Source: Pohlia nutans (Eukaryota > Streptophyta > Bryopsida > Bryales > Mniaceae). Taken from it: DNA of 64,000 nucleotides. The position numbers and the translations under genes are program-made. The stretch is taken from assembly GCA_022496805.1 (NCBI GenBank), contig CM040085.1, forward strand, positions 22,039,811 through 22,103,810. The letters run 5' to 3'. The notes beneath the pieces were generated by a model. That model searched no databases and was not told the origin of the DNA. It worked only from the letters and a program-made list of their open reading frames with translations. This document shows positions 25,711 to 37,382 of this stretch, in pieces (positions within the stretch are counted from its first letter, which is position 1; the number at the start of each line of letters is the position of its first letter).

Positions 25711-25851
25711 TAAGGTAGGACTCCCTATAACCATAACTTCCCCATTCCTGCCTACATGTTTGCATGGCATTCATTTGAACTGTTGAAATGAGTGCCATGC
25801 AAACATGTAGACGGGAATGGGGAAGTCATGATTATGAGGAGTCCTACTTTA
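25711..25851. repeat. Hairpin element, arms of about 68 bp
   Basis: TAAGGTAGGACTCC through GCATGGCATTCATTTGAAC is repeated inverted as GAAATGAGTGCCATGC through GGAGTCCTACTTTA, with a loop of a few bases. It lies inside the region separating the array from its last partial unit. Confidence 0.7.
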
Positions 25852-26094
25852 AGTGCGTGACTCCCGTTGAGGCCATGTGAAGAATGAGAATGGCTTCTCA
25901 ATCCTCTCCATGGCTTCCCAATCTTCTCCATCACTTTTAAATCTTCACATCCATTCTTCACGTCCGGAGGAGAAGAATGAAACTTCTCAATCTTCAGAGA
26001 ATGGGTCCTTCACAATTCAATAAAAAAGTGCCATGTACGCATTCTTTGAAGATTGAGAATGGGAAGAAAGAGATGTGACACCTCTAAAAGTGTT

Positions 26095-26152
26095 AGAAAA
26101 ACGACATGGTTAGAACAACATCCCAATGCCCACTTCTAAATTACTGCTCTAG
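26095..26152. repeat. Partial unit of the 24925 array at the GH5 3' end
   Basis: GGTTAGAACAACATCCCAATG followed by CTTCTAAATTACTGCTCTAG matches the end of the upstream array unit. It ends immediately beside the GH5 stop codon at 26153-26155. Confidence 0.65.
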
Positions 26153-27343
26153 CTAACGCCCGGGGTGGAACCAAGCTTCACCTTGGATGGGACGCAACCT
26201 CGCAATGAGCTCCGGGTTCCGAATCTCGTGCCACGCCGAATCCACCACGCCGAACGTTTCGTCCAGATCCTGCACGCCATTACGCAGATAGTAGCTCCCT
26301 TGCAGCGCCCACAACGCCCACGCCTCCTCAGATTCCTCCCGCAAGTACGCAATCACACACTCCAGAAACCGTCCATCGCCATAGCTCAGATCGCCCTCTT
26401 GCTTCACCCCGAACTCCGACAAGAAATGCGGCACCTTCACCGCCTGATGCGAATGCGCACTGCCTCGGACATCCAGCTCCACATTCCGAGCACAAGCATG
26501 AGCATCACTCGCATCATCGTAGTCACCATGACGGGCAAACCATTTGTACCAGTGAAACTCGTACATGAACTTCCCCGGAACCGGAACTGGAGGATCGATA
26601 TCATCGCTCAGAAACGCTAGATTCGAGGCGTAGCTCAAACCTCCAGCGATGATGAGAACACTTGGATTCGCGGCGTGGACGATGTGGGCCGCCTTCGGGA
26701 CGATCGATATCCAGTCGATGCTGTTCTGGTCCGGCCCCCGAAGCTCGTTACGCAAGCTCATGGCGACGACGTGCGACGCTCCTCGGAAAGTGGTGGCCAC
26801 GACGGCGAGTCCCTGGAGCCATTCTTCCGGATCGAAAAACTCGTCGCCCCAGAAGCCGTTTCCGTCTGTGTCAGAGCAGCACCATTGTGGCTTGCTCACG
26901 TGGTTGTCTAGGATGACCATGAGATCGTGTGAGGCTAGAGACTCCACGACGTGCTTGTGCACGGCTCGGAGGCTTCGGCGCAGGAGGCTCGGGTTGAAGC
27001 TCCGGATGCCGGCGATGGCGGTGGTGAGGTTCAAGCGCTGGAGATTGTCGGCGACTGTGGTCGTGGAACTAATTCTTGTCCATAGCCATGTGGAGGATGT
27101 GAGCCGGACGCAGTTGAATCCGGTGGACTTGATCAGGTGAGCGATGTTGGAGACCGTGTTCTTGCTCAATCCTTCCGGGATTCCGACCTCCATGTGGCCT
27201 GCCCAGGAAACGCATGCGAGCTTCACTCGCCCTCCGGAACTGTCTACTATCCATGAGGAATTTGTGAACAAGGGAAGATTGATGGCTGCTGCTGCTACAA
27301 CCATCTGTGATGAGAATAATAACAATAATAATGTCACCGCCAT
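26153..27343 (-). CDS. Glycoside hydrolase family 5 (cellulase-type), secreted, intronless, 396 aa
   Basis: A single frame starts at the ATG at 27343. Upstream codons are open but have no ATG. Residues 1-20 are a signal peptide (Leu-rich core, AAAA end), so the protein should enter the secretory pathway. The (beta/alpha)8 barrel motifs of GH5 are present: LDNH with His148, LRNE with the acid/base Glu200, EFHWY with His264, and SEFG with the nucleophile Glu310. Position and spacing fit retaining beta-glycanases. Plant relatives, as I recall them, are about 500-550 residues with a C-terminal extra domain. This protein stops just after the barrel, in RLRPIQGEAWFHPGR. The stop abuts a repeat unit, suggesting the 3' end was cut off. 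It may be an active catalytic-only enzyme or a recent pseudogene; no internal lesion is visible. Substrate (cellulose, mannan or other beta-glycan) cannot be told. Confidence 0.85.
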   Translation of the reverse strand: MAVTLLLLLFSSQMVVAAAAINLPLFTNSSWIVDSSGGRVKLACVSWAGHMEVGIPEGLSKNTVSNIAHLIKSTGFNCVRLTSSTWLWTRISSTTTVADNLQRLNLTTAIAGIRSFNPSLLRRSLRAVHKHVVESLASHDLMVILDNHVSKPQWCCSDTDGNGFWGDEFFDPEEWLQGLAVVATTFRGASHVVAMSLRNELRGPDQNSIDWISIVPKAAHIVHAANPSVLIIAGGLSYASNLAFLSDDIDPPVPVPGKFMYEFHWYKWFARHGDYDDASDAHACARNVELDVRGSAHSHQAVKVPHFLSEFGVKQEGDLSYGDGRFLECVIAYLREESEEAWALWALQGSYYLRNGVQDLDETFGVVDSAWHEIRNPELIARLRPIQGEAWFHPGR

Positions 27344-27731
27344 GGCTCTCTGATCCTGCACGTTCTACTGTCACTTTAAATACGGTCGAGCCTCAATAAC
27401 AGGGATCAACTGGGAGTAACAAAATGTTCACTATTAGACATGTATCTATTAAACATGCAGCCACTGCAGTCGGGTCCAAGTTGCTTACGAATTTTTGACT
27501 CCTCCCTCATAAAAACATGACTCCTTTCCTAAATGGCTTCTTCCTTAAATTGTAATGTGCTCGATATGGCACCCATGGACCTACAAATTGAAAGGGACAT
27601 TCCTATTCTAGTCCTCTACTAGTAGGAATTTTTTCTTACCATATTTGCAATCTTCAGAATCAATGTGGCCACTTGATATAGGATCTATCTACTTTCAATG
27701 CTTATGAGAAAATTTGTAAGCATGTTGTACC
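27344..27731. other. Presumed GH5 promoter region
   Basis: About 390 bp upstream of the GH5 ATG. TTTAAATA at about 27375 lies roughly 30 bases from it and could serve as a TATA-like element. Nothing else was recognised. Confidence 0.35.
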
Positions 27732-27915
27732 CGACTGTACAAAGAGGGGCGTCGTTTCTCACTCTGGAGGATCCTGTTGATTGTTGTTTTTCATTGTACA
27801 CGCTTGTCCTACGTGAAAAATCGCACTCACCAAATCCAACCAAAAAATTGGTGAGTTGAAGTGGCGCCGTTTGACTCACAGAAGGAGTGAAAAGCGACGC
27901 CTTCTCCTTGTAGTG
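27732..27915. mobile_element. CACTA-type MITE, decayed left end
   Basis: Right end GACGCCTTCTCCTTGTAGTG is intact. The left CACTACAAG has decayed to GACTGTACAAAG but is followed by the family's GGCGTCGTTTCTCACTC and GGATCCTGTT. Close to the intact copy at 33991-34172. Confidence 0.7.
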
Positions 27916-28766
27916 AGCCCAAACATGTCACTTGAGAATTCCGCCGCTGGAATTGTTGTCTCAGACTATGGCATGAGTCTATTATATAACATAGATTATG
28001 TACACATCCAATCATGCTCCGCATTGCAATTCCATTTGAAATATACTACTTGTCGGTTTTGCCACTGGAATTGTCGTACCACACTCCAGCATATAGGCCA
28101 ACATAGTTTAATGTAGGGTGGTGAACGCACACATGCACTTCTATTGCTGTAACAGCCGTGTCGGATTCACTCCAACACAAACCTACTTAGTCTATTATAT
28201 AACACGGGGTGGTGAAAAATTGAACGCACGCTCCCCACGATAGTTCTGTTGCCAGAACAGTCGTAGCACATGCCTAGTACCTAGTCTATTATATAGCACA
28301 ACGTGGTGCACACACATGTCGGGCCAGTTTCGCAGCCGAAGAGGTTGTGTCGGATTTTAGCACAAGGCAACCTAGAGTATAATACAAATTGTGCACGTAT
28401 GCATGCAAGGACAGTTCCGTCATTAGAATAGTTGTGCATGATTTTAGCTCATGCCAACCTAAATACTTAATGTGCAGGCATTGGTCTATTTTTTTCAATA
28501 AATTTAGCTTCTTATTGGATTTGGGATACCCACATGTAAAGGTTAGGTATGAGCAAGACCTTAAATCCAACAACCTACATTCTAGGAATCTATATTCAAT
28601 ACCCATCCATCATTAGTAATAGTTTTGAGTTTTCAATAAAATCGACATTGTTGATTATAGCCTTTATCATCTGTTATTTTAACTATAATGTTCAGTTTTC
28701 AATGTACAATACCTACAATGTGGGTCTCTGTAATATTTTGCAAGCGGAGAGAAATGATATCTAAGC
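27916..28766. other. Intergenic, no gene seen
   Basis: The phrase TCTATTATATA(A/G)CA recurs about three times near 27977, 28192 and 28287, each near GTGGTG(A/C)A. This suggests an old tandem duplication of about 95-215 bp. No coding region. Confidence 0.35.
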
Positions 28767-29294
28767 TTAACCCTTTGACGCGCATTCGTCCGTATAATGA
28801 ACAATGAACAAATTGCAACCTTTCTCTTTACTACATCTTGTATAGTTTTTCATCCATTCAAATTTCTCTTGGTTCTTGTGCTAGTTGACTATCATTTGTA
28901 CGGAATGGATCTTCAAAATAAGATATTATGAATTTTTGAAAAACAACACAATTGGTTTATGTCAAGTTTCATTCTTAGTTCAAAAAGTCAGACCTCAAAC
29001 ATGATTTTCCAAAATAAGTAAAATCAAATAATAAAAACCATATCATCTTGTAGTACATGTTATTTCAATTTCATTACAGTCCTTTTTTTAAAATTTGTGT
29101 TAATTTTGGATTTCTAATTGTTTTTCAAGAGAAAACCTTGCAAAATTAATTTAAAAATATTAATAAATAAATATGATGAATCCAATCGTACAGACGTGAT
29201 CTTCACATTGACATTTACAACTTAGCTTTTTACGTCAACTCCATTTTTGTTTTTCATCAAACAATTTATAATGAATCTTTGAAAACAGGGTTAA
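28767..29294. mobile_element. TTAA element, family 3, copy a
   Basis: Left TTAACCCTTTGACGCGC, right ACAGGGTTAA. TTAA on both sides, 528 bp. The interior is the reverse complement of 62392-62910 and of the partial copy at 63490-63778, sharing GATGAAAAACAAAAAT and GTAAATGTCAATGTGAAGAT. The right terminal repeat is decayed. Confidence 0.75.
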
Positions 29295-29734
29295 CATAGA
29301 TATTTCGCTCAGTAGTAACCATTATGGAGGCATGACTGTACGTGCTTTGATAATTTCAATGTCAATTTTGTAATTTACTCTAGTGCTAGTACTACTCAGG
29401 AAATGGAAGGATCATGCTGGGATTGCCTTGGGTACCTTTGTGATTACAATAGCAACTCAATCAAGACCAAATGTTGCTGCCACAGATTGGCCACGAATTC
29501 TATTCTAAAGTGAATGACATAGTACTCTTGCTACGGAGGTGTAAGCTTGGTGACAATCCATGCGATCATGTTAATGTTGTGTAATGTACATACAGTACGC
29601 GGAAACAATGTACACAATGTTTGCTGTTTCTACATTCCACCTTGAAAAAAAATTCAGATCTGCCATCTTTGAAAGGGCACATAAATTGTCCCCTACCCAG
29701 CAAATTTGGAACATAGATTCATTTATAAGTTGAT

Positions 29735-30073
29735 TACATGTGCCAAGTTTTGTGGCCTAAATATTTACCAAAATGGAGTTATTGCAAATTTACTAATAGG
29801 TACATGTGTTTTTTAGGGTCATTAAGGTTAATGTTGACTGAAATATGACACCTCATGCTTCTAAAATTTAATTTTCCATCATGCATAATTCTTTAACACA
29901 AGTACTTTTCAAAAATATCAGCCACGTGTAAATATGAAGTTGCAAACTTTTTTCATGACCATTTGTTGTTCATGTTTGAAAATCGCACCATTCTGTATAT
30001 ATGTGTATCTGTTAGTAAATTTGCAATAATTTCATTTAGATAAATCTCTAGGCCACGAAACTTGGCATGCATG
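29735..30073. repeat. Imperfect foldback with about 200-bp loop
   Basis: ACATGTGCCAAGTTTTGTGG and GCAAATTTACTAATA on the left are inverted on the right as TAGTAAATTTGCAATAA and CCACGAAACTTGGCATGC. Arms of about 65 bp. Probable MITE of unknown class. Confidence 0.6.
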
Positions 30074-31702
30074 TTTTTTTATGAGTTAATTACATGTATG
30101 CTGATATTGTATGCATCATATTGTATCCATTTTAAGTTACTATATAATAAAAATCTCTATAATTGTCATTGAGTGAGCGGTGTGACATATGGTGTGCGTA
30201 CAAAGAAATTTGAAATTTAGGCCCGGGGGAGCACTGAGAGTAATTTTTTGGAGGCATGTGCGATAACTACTTATTTTTGAGGGGGGTACTATCTCTAAAA
30301 TTTAGAATATTAGGTGCCCTTTAATTTTAAAAAAATCTACTGAGCATGATTTTTTAATACCCTATAGGTAATTAGAAATCAAGAATGCATTCAATATTAA
30401 ATACTGTATTTAACTTACAATGTTTTTGATAGCCTCCAATTTTTTGAGTTTCTTTCTTGGAAAGGGGGAGGGAGGAGAGGGGTGAATTGTGAATTGACAT
30501 TTTTGACAAAAGAATTGCATTGTTGTGGTATGGCAAAGGAGAAAACACAATCAAACAAAAATACACCAACAAAATTGTAATGGTGAATGCTAGTAGAATG
30601 CAACCTGAAAGTTATAGTTAAGAATCACAATTGTCCAACATTCAAAAAATGAAATTTTTCATTCATTCAATCTAAACCTCCATGATATTTAACTTAAAAT
30701 ACCCTTATCTAGGGGTTATTTTTAATTAAAATAAAATAAAATAGCACGTAGTATATCTTATGGTATCTTTATTATAACTCGTTTTCAACATTAATCGGCC
30801 CCTATATTTTATTAAGAATTTTTCAAAATTTCATCTCAAACGAATATCAAATACCCTATATTTTATCGCACGTCATTTCTAAAATACCACTACACACACC
30901 CCCCCACCCTCCCAATACTTTACTTAAGTTATGAAGAAAAGACTGAGCATTCAAGAGTATTCAAGACCCTCGGAGACAATTTTGGAAACTTTAGTAGGGG
31001 TATAAAGTTTAGGATTTAATAATGTAATGATCCAGCTCCTTTGTTCTCCCATTGCAATAACCTCTCCGCATTCAATCCTCTTTGCATTCAATTGCCTTTG
31101 CTTCAAAAGAAATTGTCACTTTAATTATATGAAAAATTCAAAAATACTCATTGTTGTATGAATTTTGGAATGATTGGCCAAAAGTGCATAATGTACAACA
31201 TTGAATCATTTTTTGCATAGTGTGCAATATTTCAACTTATAAAATTATCTTTTGATTGCTTACAAAGAGATCTCAAGACACTTCTATTGAACCATAATAA
31301 TATTTATGTGAACAACTTCACCACTATTGAAGTATAATGATTTTAATCAATCATAATGAATTACAAGATGAGAGTATTAAAATTGTAATTTTAGTGATTT
31401 AAAATTAAAAAATCTTGTAGATTCATTTGAAAAATATCTAGGCATTTTATTTCAAATTCAACTATACAAATATCTTCTAATGAGGATGTCTTACAAACGC
31501 TCTTTAGAGTTGAAGCTCTAAAGAGTTAAAGCTCTAAAAAGTTAAAGAAGCCTCATTTTATAACACATTTAGGTATTGCTCAAAACCTCTAAGCATTTAG
31601 GGATTATACCAAATGAGAATATATCTTTGTTCTCATTGACGCTACTCAAAATCTATATCCTTGCAACACTTTACCAAACACCTTGTAATTATGTAGTCTG
31701 GG
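30074..31702. other. Gene-free AT-rich intergenic region
   Basis: No gene or clear element. AGAGTTGAAGCTCTAAAGAG near 31505 is a short local duplication. Short open frames lack support. Confidence 0.35.
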
Positions 31703-32253
31703 TTAAACCCCTAAATGCTCAAATGACTATTTTTTGGTCGTTGCCCGAATTTAATAGGTTGCCACGAACAAAAAAAATAGGTTTTTGAAAAAATAAAATA
31801 TATTTTAAAATACTACATCAAGTCTACTTTCCAACGCAATTTAAATTATGTAAATCCGAGTTAAACTCCACCTGGGAGAATTATTTTAAGTGGATCACCT
31901 CAACATTGTCTTAGTGTTATAAAAAATTCTATTTGGGGAAAGTAATGATGTTCCCTCCATCATTTCTTTTGTTTTTTTGAAGTTTACAATACATAAACCA
32001 ACTTTAACCAATCATGCCAAACTTTAAACTCTAAAAGTGAAAATTATAATTTATACAAATTTTCAAAGGTTAATGCTTTTAAATTCATTAAAAAATATCT
32101 AAAGTTATTCTTGGAAGTTTGACCTTACGGATAATTTTTAGAGATGATGCCCTATATTTTGTCCATTGAACCAAATTTCATTAAAGATATGGAAGGCACA
32201 TATTATAACACATCTGTGTTTTGACCAATACCCCTTGGGCTTTCAGGGGTTAA
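31703..32253. mobile_element. TTAA element, family 4, copy a
   Basis: Left TTAAACCCCTAAATGC, which has one extra A, and right GCTTTCAGGGGTTAA. 551 bp. Shares its interior with 57065-57615 (CCTCAACATTGTC, TTAGTGTTATAAA, TTTGACC). The ends match the internally deleted copy at 40906-41169. Confidence 0.75.
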
Positions 32254-32757
32254 TGTCCTCTATGAAGTTCAATTGGCCAACAAAAATTTATTTTGTAAAG
32301 GTTTCAAGTCGGAACAACGAGGGAGATCTTCAACAATATGATGGAGTTGTAGCCTAGCATAATAGAACAATAGGCCTTTTGCAATGGGACCACAGTCTAG
32401 TTATAATTAAAAATTAAGTTCACATAGCAACAACACAGTAGTCCCAAAATTCATGGAATACAAATGACATTTCTTCATTACTTTAAAAAATGTATCTAAG
32501 TGAAGATTCTCTTTTGATCCAATTTTCAAAAGGGTACTCCATTGCACTGCTCTATTATGCTATGTAGTTATCTCCACATGTAGTACTTCATAATTTCAGT
32601 ATATTTACATAACATGGTATGACATCCGTCTATACAGTAGGATCACTCTAGAAAACCAACAACGTACAATAGAAATTGCAAATCCTCCAGGAGAAAAATG
32701 TAGGTGAAACTGAAGGGTTAAGGCAGATCAACAGGTTGAACTATTTACATGACGTTC
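32254..32757. other. Intergenic, nothing recognised
   Basis: About 500 bp without a supported gene between two TTAA elements. Confidence 0.3.
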
Positions 32758-33333
32758 TTAACTCCTAAATGTCCTCATCCTTCTCCAAATTTGGCAGTTT
32801 TGCAAAGATGTATCATAAAATGCAACCCATAGAGATATTTTTGAACTTGATGTATGAATAAAAGTTGTACACTATAAATTTTAGATTCTATCCATACAAT
32901 GAGATCCGCGATTGCTATCACCAATATTTTTGTATAAGATTTGAAACTTGAAATTGGAAATTCTTTTGTAATTTGATTACGAATAAGATATTGACAATTT
33001 GTACATGAAATTTGTTGTGATTGGTTGAAATGCAATACTCTAAGTGTAGTGATTTTTGGAGATTTTTTGGTTGCTTAATTTTATGAGTTGACTTTTTAAA
33101 GCACTTTTACACTGAAATCTTTGAAATTTTGGGTGAATCACTACAACATGAAATGAGGCATAAAATTTTCACAGAGCATCACCTTTCTAATCGGATCACA
33201 CATGCATGAAGCTAACTTCCCATAAAATATATGGTAAAACATCCACACTGCAAAAAGTCAATGACACATGAGAAAATTGTATTTGATTATGTACATTGTC
33301 CACTTTCTGGACGGTTGGACGTTTAGGGGTTGA
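32758..33333. mobile_element. TTAA element, family 2, copy b
   Basis: Left TTAACTCCTAAATGTCC; right GGACGTTTAGGGGTTGA, the right target copy mutated from TTAA. Palindromes near the ends are CCAAATTTGG on the left and GTCCA-CTTTC-TGGAC on the right. 576 bp. Relatives are at 20456, 39517, 42877 (inverted) and 62907. Confidence 0.85.
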
Positions 33334-33772
33334 ACAGGCTAGTGTCGCACCTGTAGCATTTGAAGAATGTTCATTTACAGTGCCTTGAAATCACAAGTAT
33401 CTTGGAGGATCTACAATAACTTCAGCTGGACCAAGCAACGAAGGTTGGAGAGACAGTTGAATTATTTGATTAGTACTTCACACTGTAGTGACACTATAGA
33501 GAAAGGGTGTGGTCCAGCAAGGGCTGAAGAAGGTTATGTACAGTACTAAGGGCTCATTTCCATTAGGAGCTCAGACCCCTCCAGTCCTCCAGCTCCGCAA
33601 ATGTCCAACTACAAATCTGGGGCAAATCTGGACCAGCTGGACCAGCTGGACTGAAACTGGACCAAACATGTCGGAGTCTATGTTCACAGAGGCTGGATGT
33701 AGTATTTATTTTTCCTTCCTGCAAGGGTGCGACCATGAGCACACCTCCAATTCCAGTTTCCAATAGAAACAA

Positions 33773-33943
33773 CACTACAAGGAGGAGTCGCTTTTCACTC
33801 GGTAGGTGAGTTAAACAATGCCACTTCACACTCACTGCCCAAGCGCTCAAGACGTGGTGAGTGCGATTCGTCACTTAGGACAAGTGTGCACAGGAAACTC
33901 TGACACTGTCCTGAGTTGAGAAGCGACGCCTTTGCTAGTAGTG
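33773..33943. mobile_element. CACTA-type MITE, 171 bp
   Basis: Starts CACTACAAGGAGGAGTCGC and ends GACGCCTTTGCTAGTAGTG. It is flanked by CAA on both sides, the 3-bp duplication typical of CACTA (En/Spm) elements. Contains GGTGAGT and the inverted CTCAC blocks of the family. Confidence 0.85.
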
Positions 33944-33990
33944 CAAGCTCAAAGCTTCATGTTGAGTACGTACGGAGGCCACTGGGCTCT

Positions 33991-34172
33991 CACTACAAGC
34001 AGAGGCGTCATTTCTCACTCTCGAGGATCCTGTTCATTGTCGCTTTTCAGTGTACGCACTTGTCCTACATGACAAATCGCACTCACTAAATCCAACCAAA
34101 AAATTGGTGAGTGCTAAGTGGCGCCATTTGACTCACAGAAGGAATGAAAAGCGACGCCTTCTCCTTGTAGTG
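33991..34172. mobile_element. CACTA-type MITE, 182 bp, intact
   Basis: CACTACAAGCAGAGGCG at the left and CGCCTTCTCCTTGTAGTG inverted at the right, with TCT duplicated on both sides. An internal CACTCAC...GTGAGTG pair gives a stem. Open frames crossing it are accidental. Confidence 0.87.
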
Positions 34173-35612
34173 TCTGCTCTGAGTGGCAGGGCGGGCAAAA
34201 CAAGGCCTGATTCCCCTTTCTGCTGGCAAAACAAGGTCAGGCAAAGACATTCTGCCCACATGAGCGTGAGCCTTGCATTGTTGACAGTTGTCTGCCATGT
34301 ATCACTTTTTCGGCTTTCCAACCTGACGCTTTGCAAAGTTGAAGAAACTCGCTCCATCCCTCTTGAAGCTGCCGACAGACGGGTGGAAGCTGATGCATTG
34401 CTTTCTCTGAAAGTTCCCAATGGCAGGATGCAGGATAGTCACAAACGTTGCATCCGATTTCCTTACTGGCCCTTCCTTTTGTGGTCTAAGCTGTACCCCT
34501 CTACCGGCTCTGTTACCTTCCGGTGCCACACAACCTTGGGTCCTGTTCGAGCTCATCTCCTCATATGGCGCCATTGCTCCCAAGACTCACCTGCAAATTA
34601 ACTCGCAAATGACCGACAATCGATCATAGCGCCTCAGACATACTGATCGTCACAACAGCACGCTAGCTCCCTCCCTGTATCTGATTGTCAAGAAAACTTC
34701 GAAGCTGATCGATGGCAGTCGCAATATTTACATGATACGATCTAACTCATCGATATATGTACGTCTGTCTTACTGATTGTGACAGCCAACTCCAAGATCT
34801 GTAAGAAGAAGAGGAAAGAGTGAGTTCCGATCATCGACACGCAGTTTCCACGAAAACGTACTGGACTACCGAGGCAGAGGGAATTCCGGTAAAATGGCAA
34901 AGTCTCAAGAACGATCATCTTAACTGAGAATCATCTTAAAGAAAGACTCACATACATTATCTTGGGTTCTCGATCTACTAGTAAGAGCATGGTACTCTTT
35001 AAATATCAAGGATGATTGCACTCAATTTATACTCTGAAGTCACCCTTCACCTCAGAAGAAGTGGAGCTCAACGTGTGGAACACTCCATAGACAACCTGGG
35101 GTTTAGTGATGACCACCACACTTTATAAGCTAGTTCCTCATATCACTCCTCGAATCTCAGAAGCAAATCACAGTAAGATCATAAGTAAAGGAAGCGTTAA
35201 CTTTGCAGTCACTCACCAGGCATTATGAGTGATCATGGCTTCCAATCCCACAACCTCCCGGCAAACTATGAGCGTGTGGCTATTCAGTGAATGATGATCA
35301 AAAGAGACTAAGCATGACACCAAACGGAGCACTTACTAATTAATCCCGTTTGTGCGCTGTGAGATCTAGCATTCTGTCGTTGTTTTTTTTTTGTGATTGT
35401 GGATACAATGGGAAACCTCAAGTCTTGAGCTTGATATCAAATCAAAAATCAAAACTCTAACTGACTATTTTCTTTACACCTAATTGGAAAGTTTCAAAAT
35501 TGTGCACACAATGAATGATTTTCAAAGCTTGTGTAAATTGTGGTAGTGTGATGATGGGAGGCACTGAAGCTTGCATGCAACATGGGATTGCCAACTCTGA
35601 CTTCCACGCTTA
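34173..35612. other. Intergenic, no supported gene
   Basis: More GC-balanced than its neighbours between 34180 and 34650, where frames are open on both strands. The translations show no domain and the open stretches overlap each other, so I do not call a gene. It could be an old gene remnant. Confidence 0.35.
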
Positions 35613-35941
35613 GAGCATCCACACCCATGCACGCTAAAGTTAACTCGCTAAAATTATTCATCTACATTTGAAGAGCCCTTGAACTTACACCCCCCACCCT
35701 TGAATGCACCTTAAGCACCATTTCAAAGTGCACATCAAATAGTCAATGGACCAATCACAACACTACAAGCAGAGGCGACGTTTCTCACTCTAAAGGATCC
35801 TGTTAATTGTAGCTTTTCACTGTACATGCTTGTTCTACGTGACGAATCACACTCACCAAATCCCACCAAAAAATTGGTGAGTGCAAAGTGACAGCCAAGT
35901 GTAGTAGCGGCCCCCTGTTGCGCGGCGCGCTGGAGATGCTC
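35613..35941. mobile_element. Harbinger-like MITE split by a CACTA element
   Basis: Left GAGCATCCACACCC, right GGAGATGCTC, with TTA on both sides. The left half matches 54257-54559 up to GGACCAATCACAA. The CACTA element at 35761-35906 interrupts it, leaving only the last 35 bp. Confidence 0.75.
35761..35906. mobile_element. CACTA-type MITE nested in a Harbinger-like MITE
   Basis: CACTACAAGCAGAGGCGACG at the left; right end shortened to AAGTGTAGTAG. It follows 33991-34172 up to ATTGGTGAGTG and then loses the last third, so it is 3'-truncated. Confidence 0.7.
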
Positions 35942-36160
35942 TTATAATGGGTGCTGGACACCTGCTTTAAGGAGACTGTCTGACGGTGCCGTTTATTTTT
36001 TTACTAAGTGTAATCAATGAAGGGAATGAAGTACTTGCTTGCATGGAATATATCTACCTGCGTACTTACCAATTGGCCATGTGTAAGTGGTGGTGCAGCA
36101 TGCAGTGAGCGGTGTAAGTTTTAGTGTAGCATCCAGGAACCGTGTGAGAACGAATCCTGC

Positions 36161-36356
36161 TTAACCCCTAACTGCCTGAGCGACCAAATATGGTCGCCCG
36201 AAAATTTCAGCTCAAATCTGTGAGGGCAGTATAATTCTCCTGACCGATTTAAAAAAATTTACGGGCAGTACTACGAGTTAAATTATAGAATTTTTTATTT
36301 TCAACCAAAAAAGGTAAATTTTTTAATTTAGGGAGAGACTCAAAGGCACTTATGTC
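36161..36356. mobile_element. Truncated TTAA element, left end only
   Basis: TTAACCCCTAACTGCC, then the 7-bp-arm palindrome GCGACCA-AATA-TGGTCGC at 36180-36197. The right end is absent where the next element begins. Confidence 0.65.
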
Positions 36357-36934
36357 TCAACCCCTAACTGCCTAACCGACCATATTTGGTCCATTAAAAT
36401 TTCAAAATTATCAAAATTTCAGCCAACTTTAAATGTCCATATCTTATGCAAAAATAACAATTTTTTAGCGTGATTTTTTTTCCCTTGTAGATATTCAAAT
36501 TGATCAACCTTTCCAAATAAAAGACTTTAAAAAATATTTATTGATATCCTCTAAAGCCCTCAAAGTGACAGTATCTCAAACTGTCACAAATTTGAAAATT
36601 TCCTCAAAATGAAATCTTTAGGTTTTTTTATTAAATAAAATTAGCTCTAACATGAACAAGGTAACCACCATGTAAAACCAATGTTTTTGACCTATCGTAC
36701 TTGATTCGAAGACAAAATGACTAAAATGTGCATTTTTTATGAATTTTCAAAGATAATTCTTATAAATTTATTATTAAATAATTCATAGCATTTTTCCAAA
36801 ATTAAATTGTATGGATGTTGTCTTATTGTTGTGCTCTACATATATTTAAGGTTTGTAAGTCATAAAAGTTGAGTACAATGAACATTATAACACGTTTAGT
36901 TTCTTAAGAAAACCCTTGGGCACTTAGGGGTTAA
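36357..36934. mobile_element. TTAA element, family 4-related, 578 bp
   Basis: Left CCCCTAACTGCC after TCAA (a changed TTAA), with palindrome GACCA-TATT-TGGTC. Right GGCACTTAGGGGTTAA. Interior AT-rich and non-coding. Confidence 0.75.
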
Positions 36935-37382
36935 TCGCTGCATGCACACACAACACTTACACGTGTGTTTCTTGTACACTAGTGCACAAGGACTACCGTG
37001 AGTGGGTCAGAAACCAACACTTTACTTAGCACTGTTCCTATTTGAGGTGCTATGTGATAGTTTGAATGAATTAGCAAATTGATTCTAAATCTACCCCAAG
37101 TTGAATCATAGTTTTGGGAGCTATATTGAATACGCTATGAATTTTTAAAGTCCAAGGTTTAAGTTGCCTATTTGTGATAATAAACTTGGGCTGAAATTAA
37201 CAATGAATATGCCTTGAAATTTTTGGCCTTTTATTTTATTTTTATTTTTTTGGAGCAAACTAGGTCAATAATTTCCCATAAATTTAGACACCCTTCTAAT
37301 TATTTATTTTCTAACCAAGCTATTAGGAAGCTACATTATAGAAGTCTTTTTATGGTCGGTGTTGGTTATTGGCCCACTCGCC

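Noticed and set aside
25615..26090. Possible LTR element, from GTGACACCTCT-like direct repeats at both ends
   Set aside because: The shared stretch is too short and no primer-binding or coding region is present.
26149..26916. Overlapping open frames on both strands of the GH5 gene
   Set aside because: Shadows of a GC-rich single-exon coding region; only the minus frame with GH5 catalytic motifs is supported.
27344..27361. Longer N-terminus for the GH5 protein
   Set aside because: The extra codons contain no ATG; the ATG at 27343 begins a proper signal peptide.
34050..34601. Open frame of 183 codons on the + strand
   Set aside because: It begins inside a CACTA MITE, overlaps open frames on the other strand and shows no domain.
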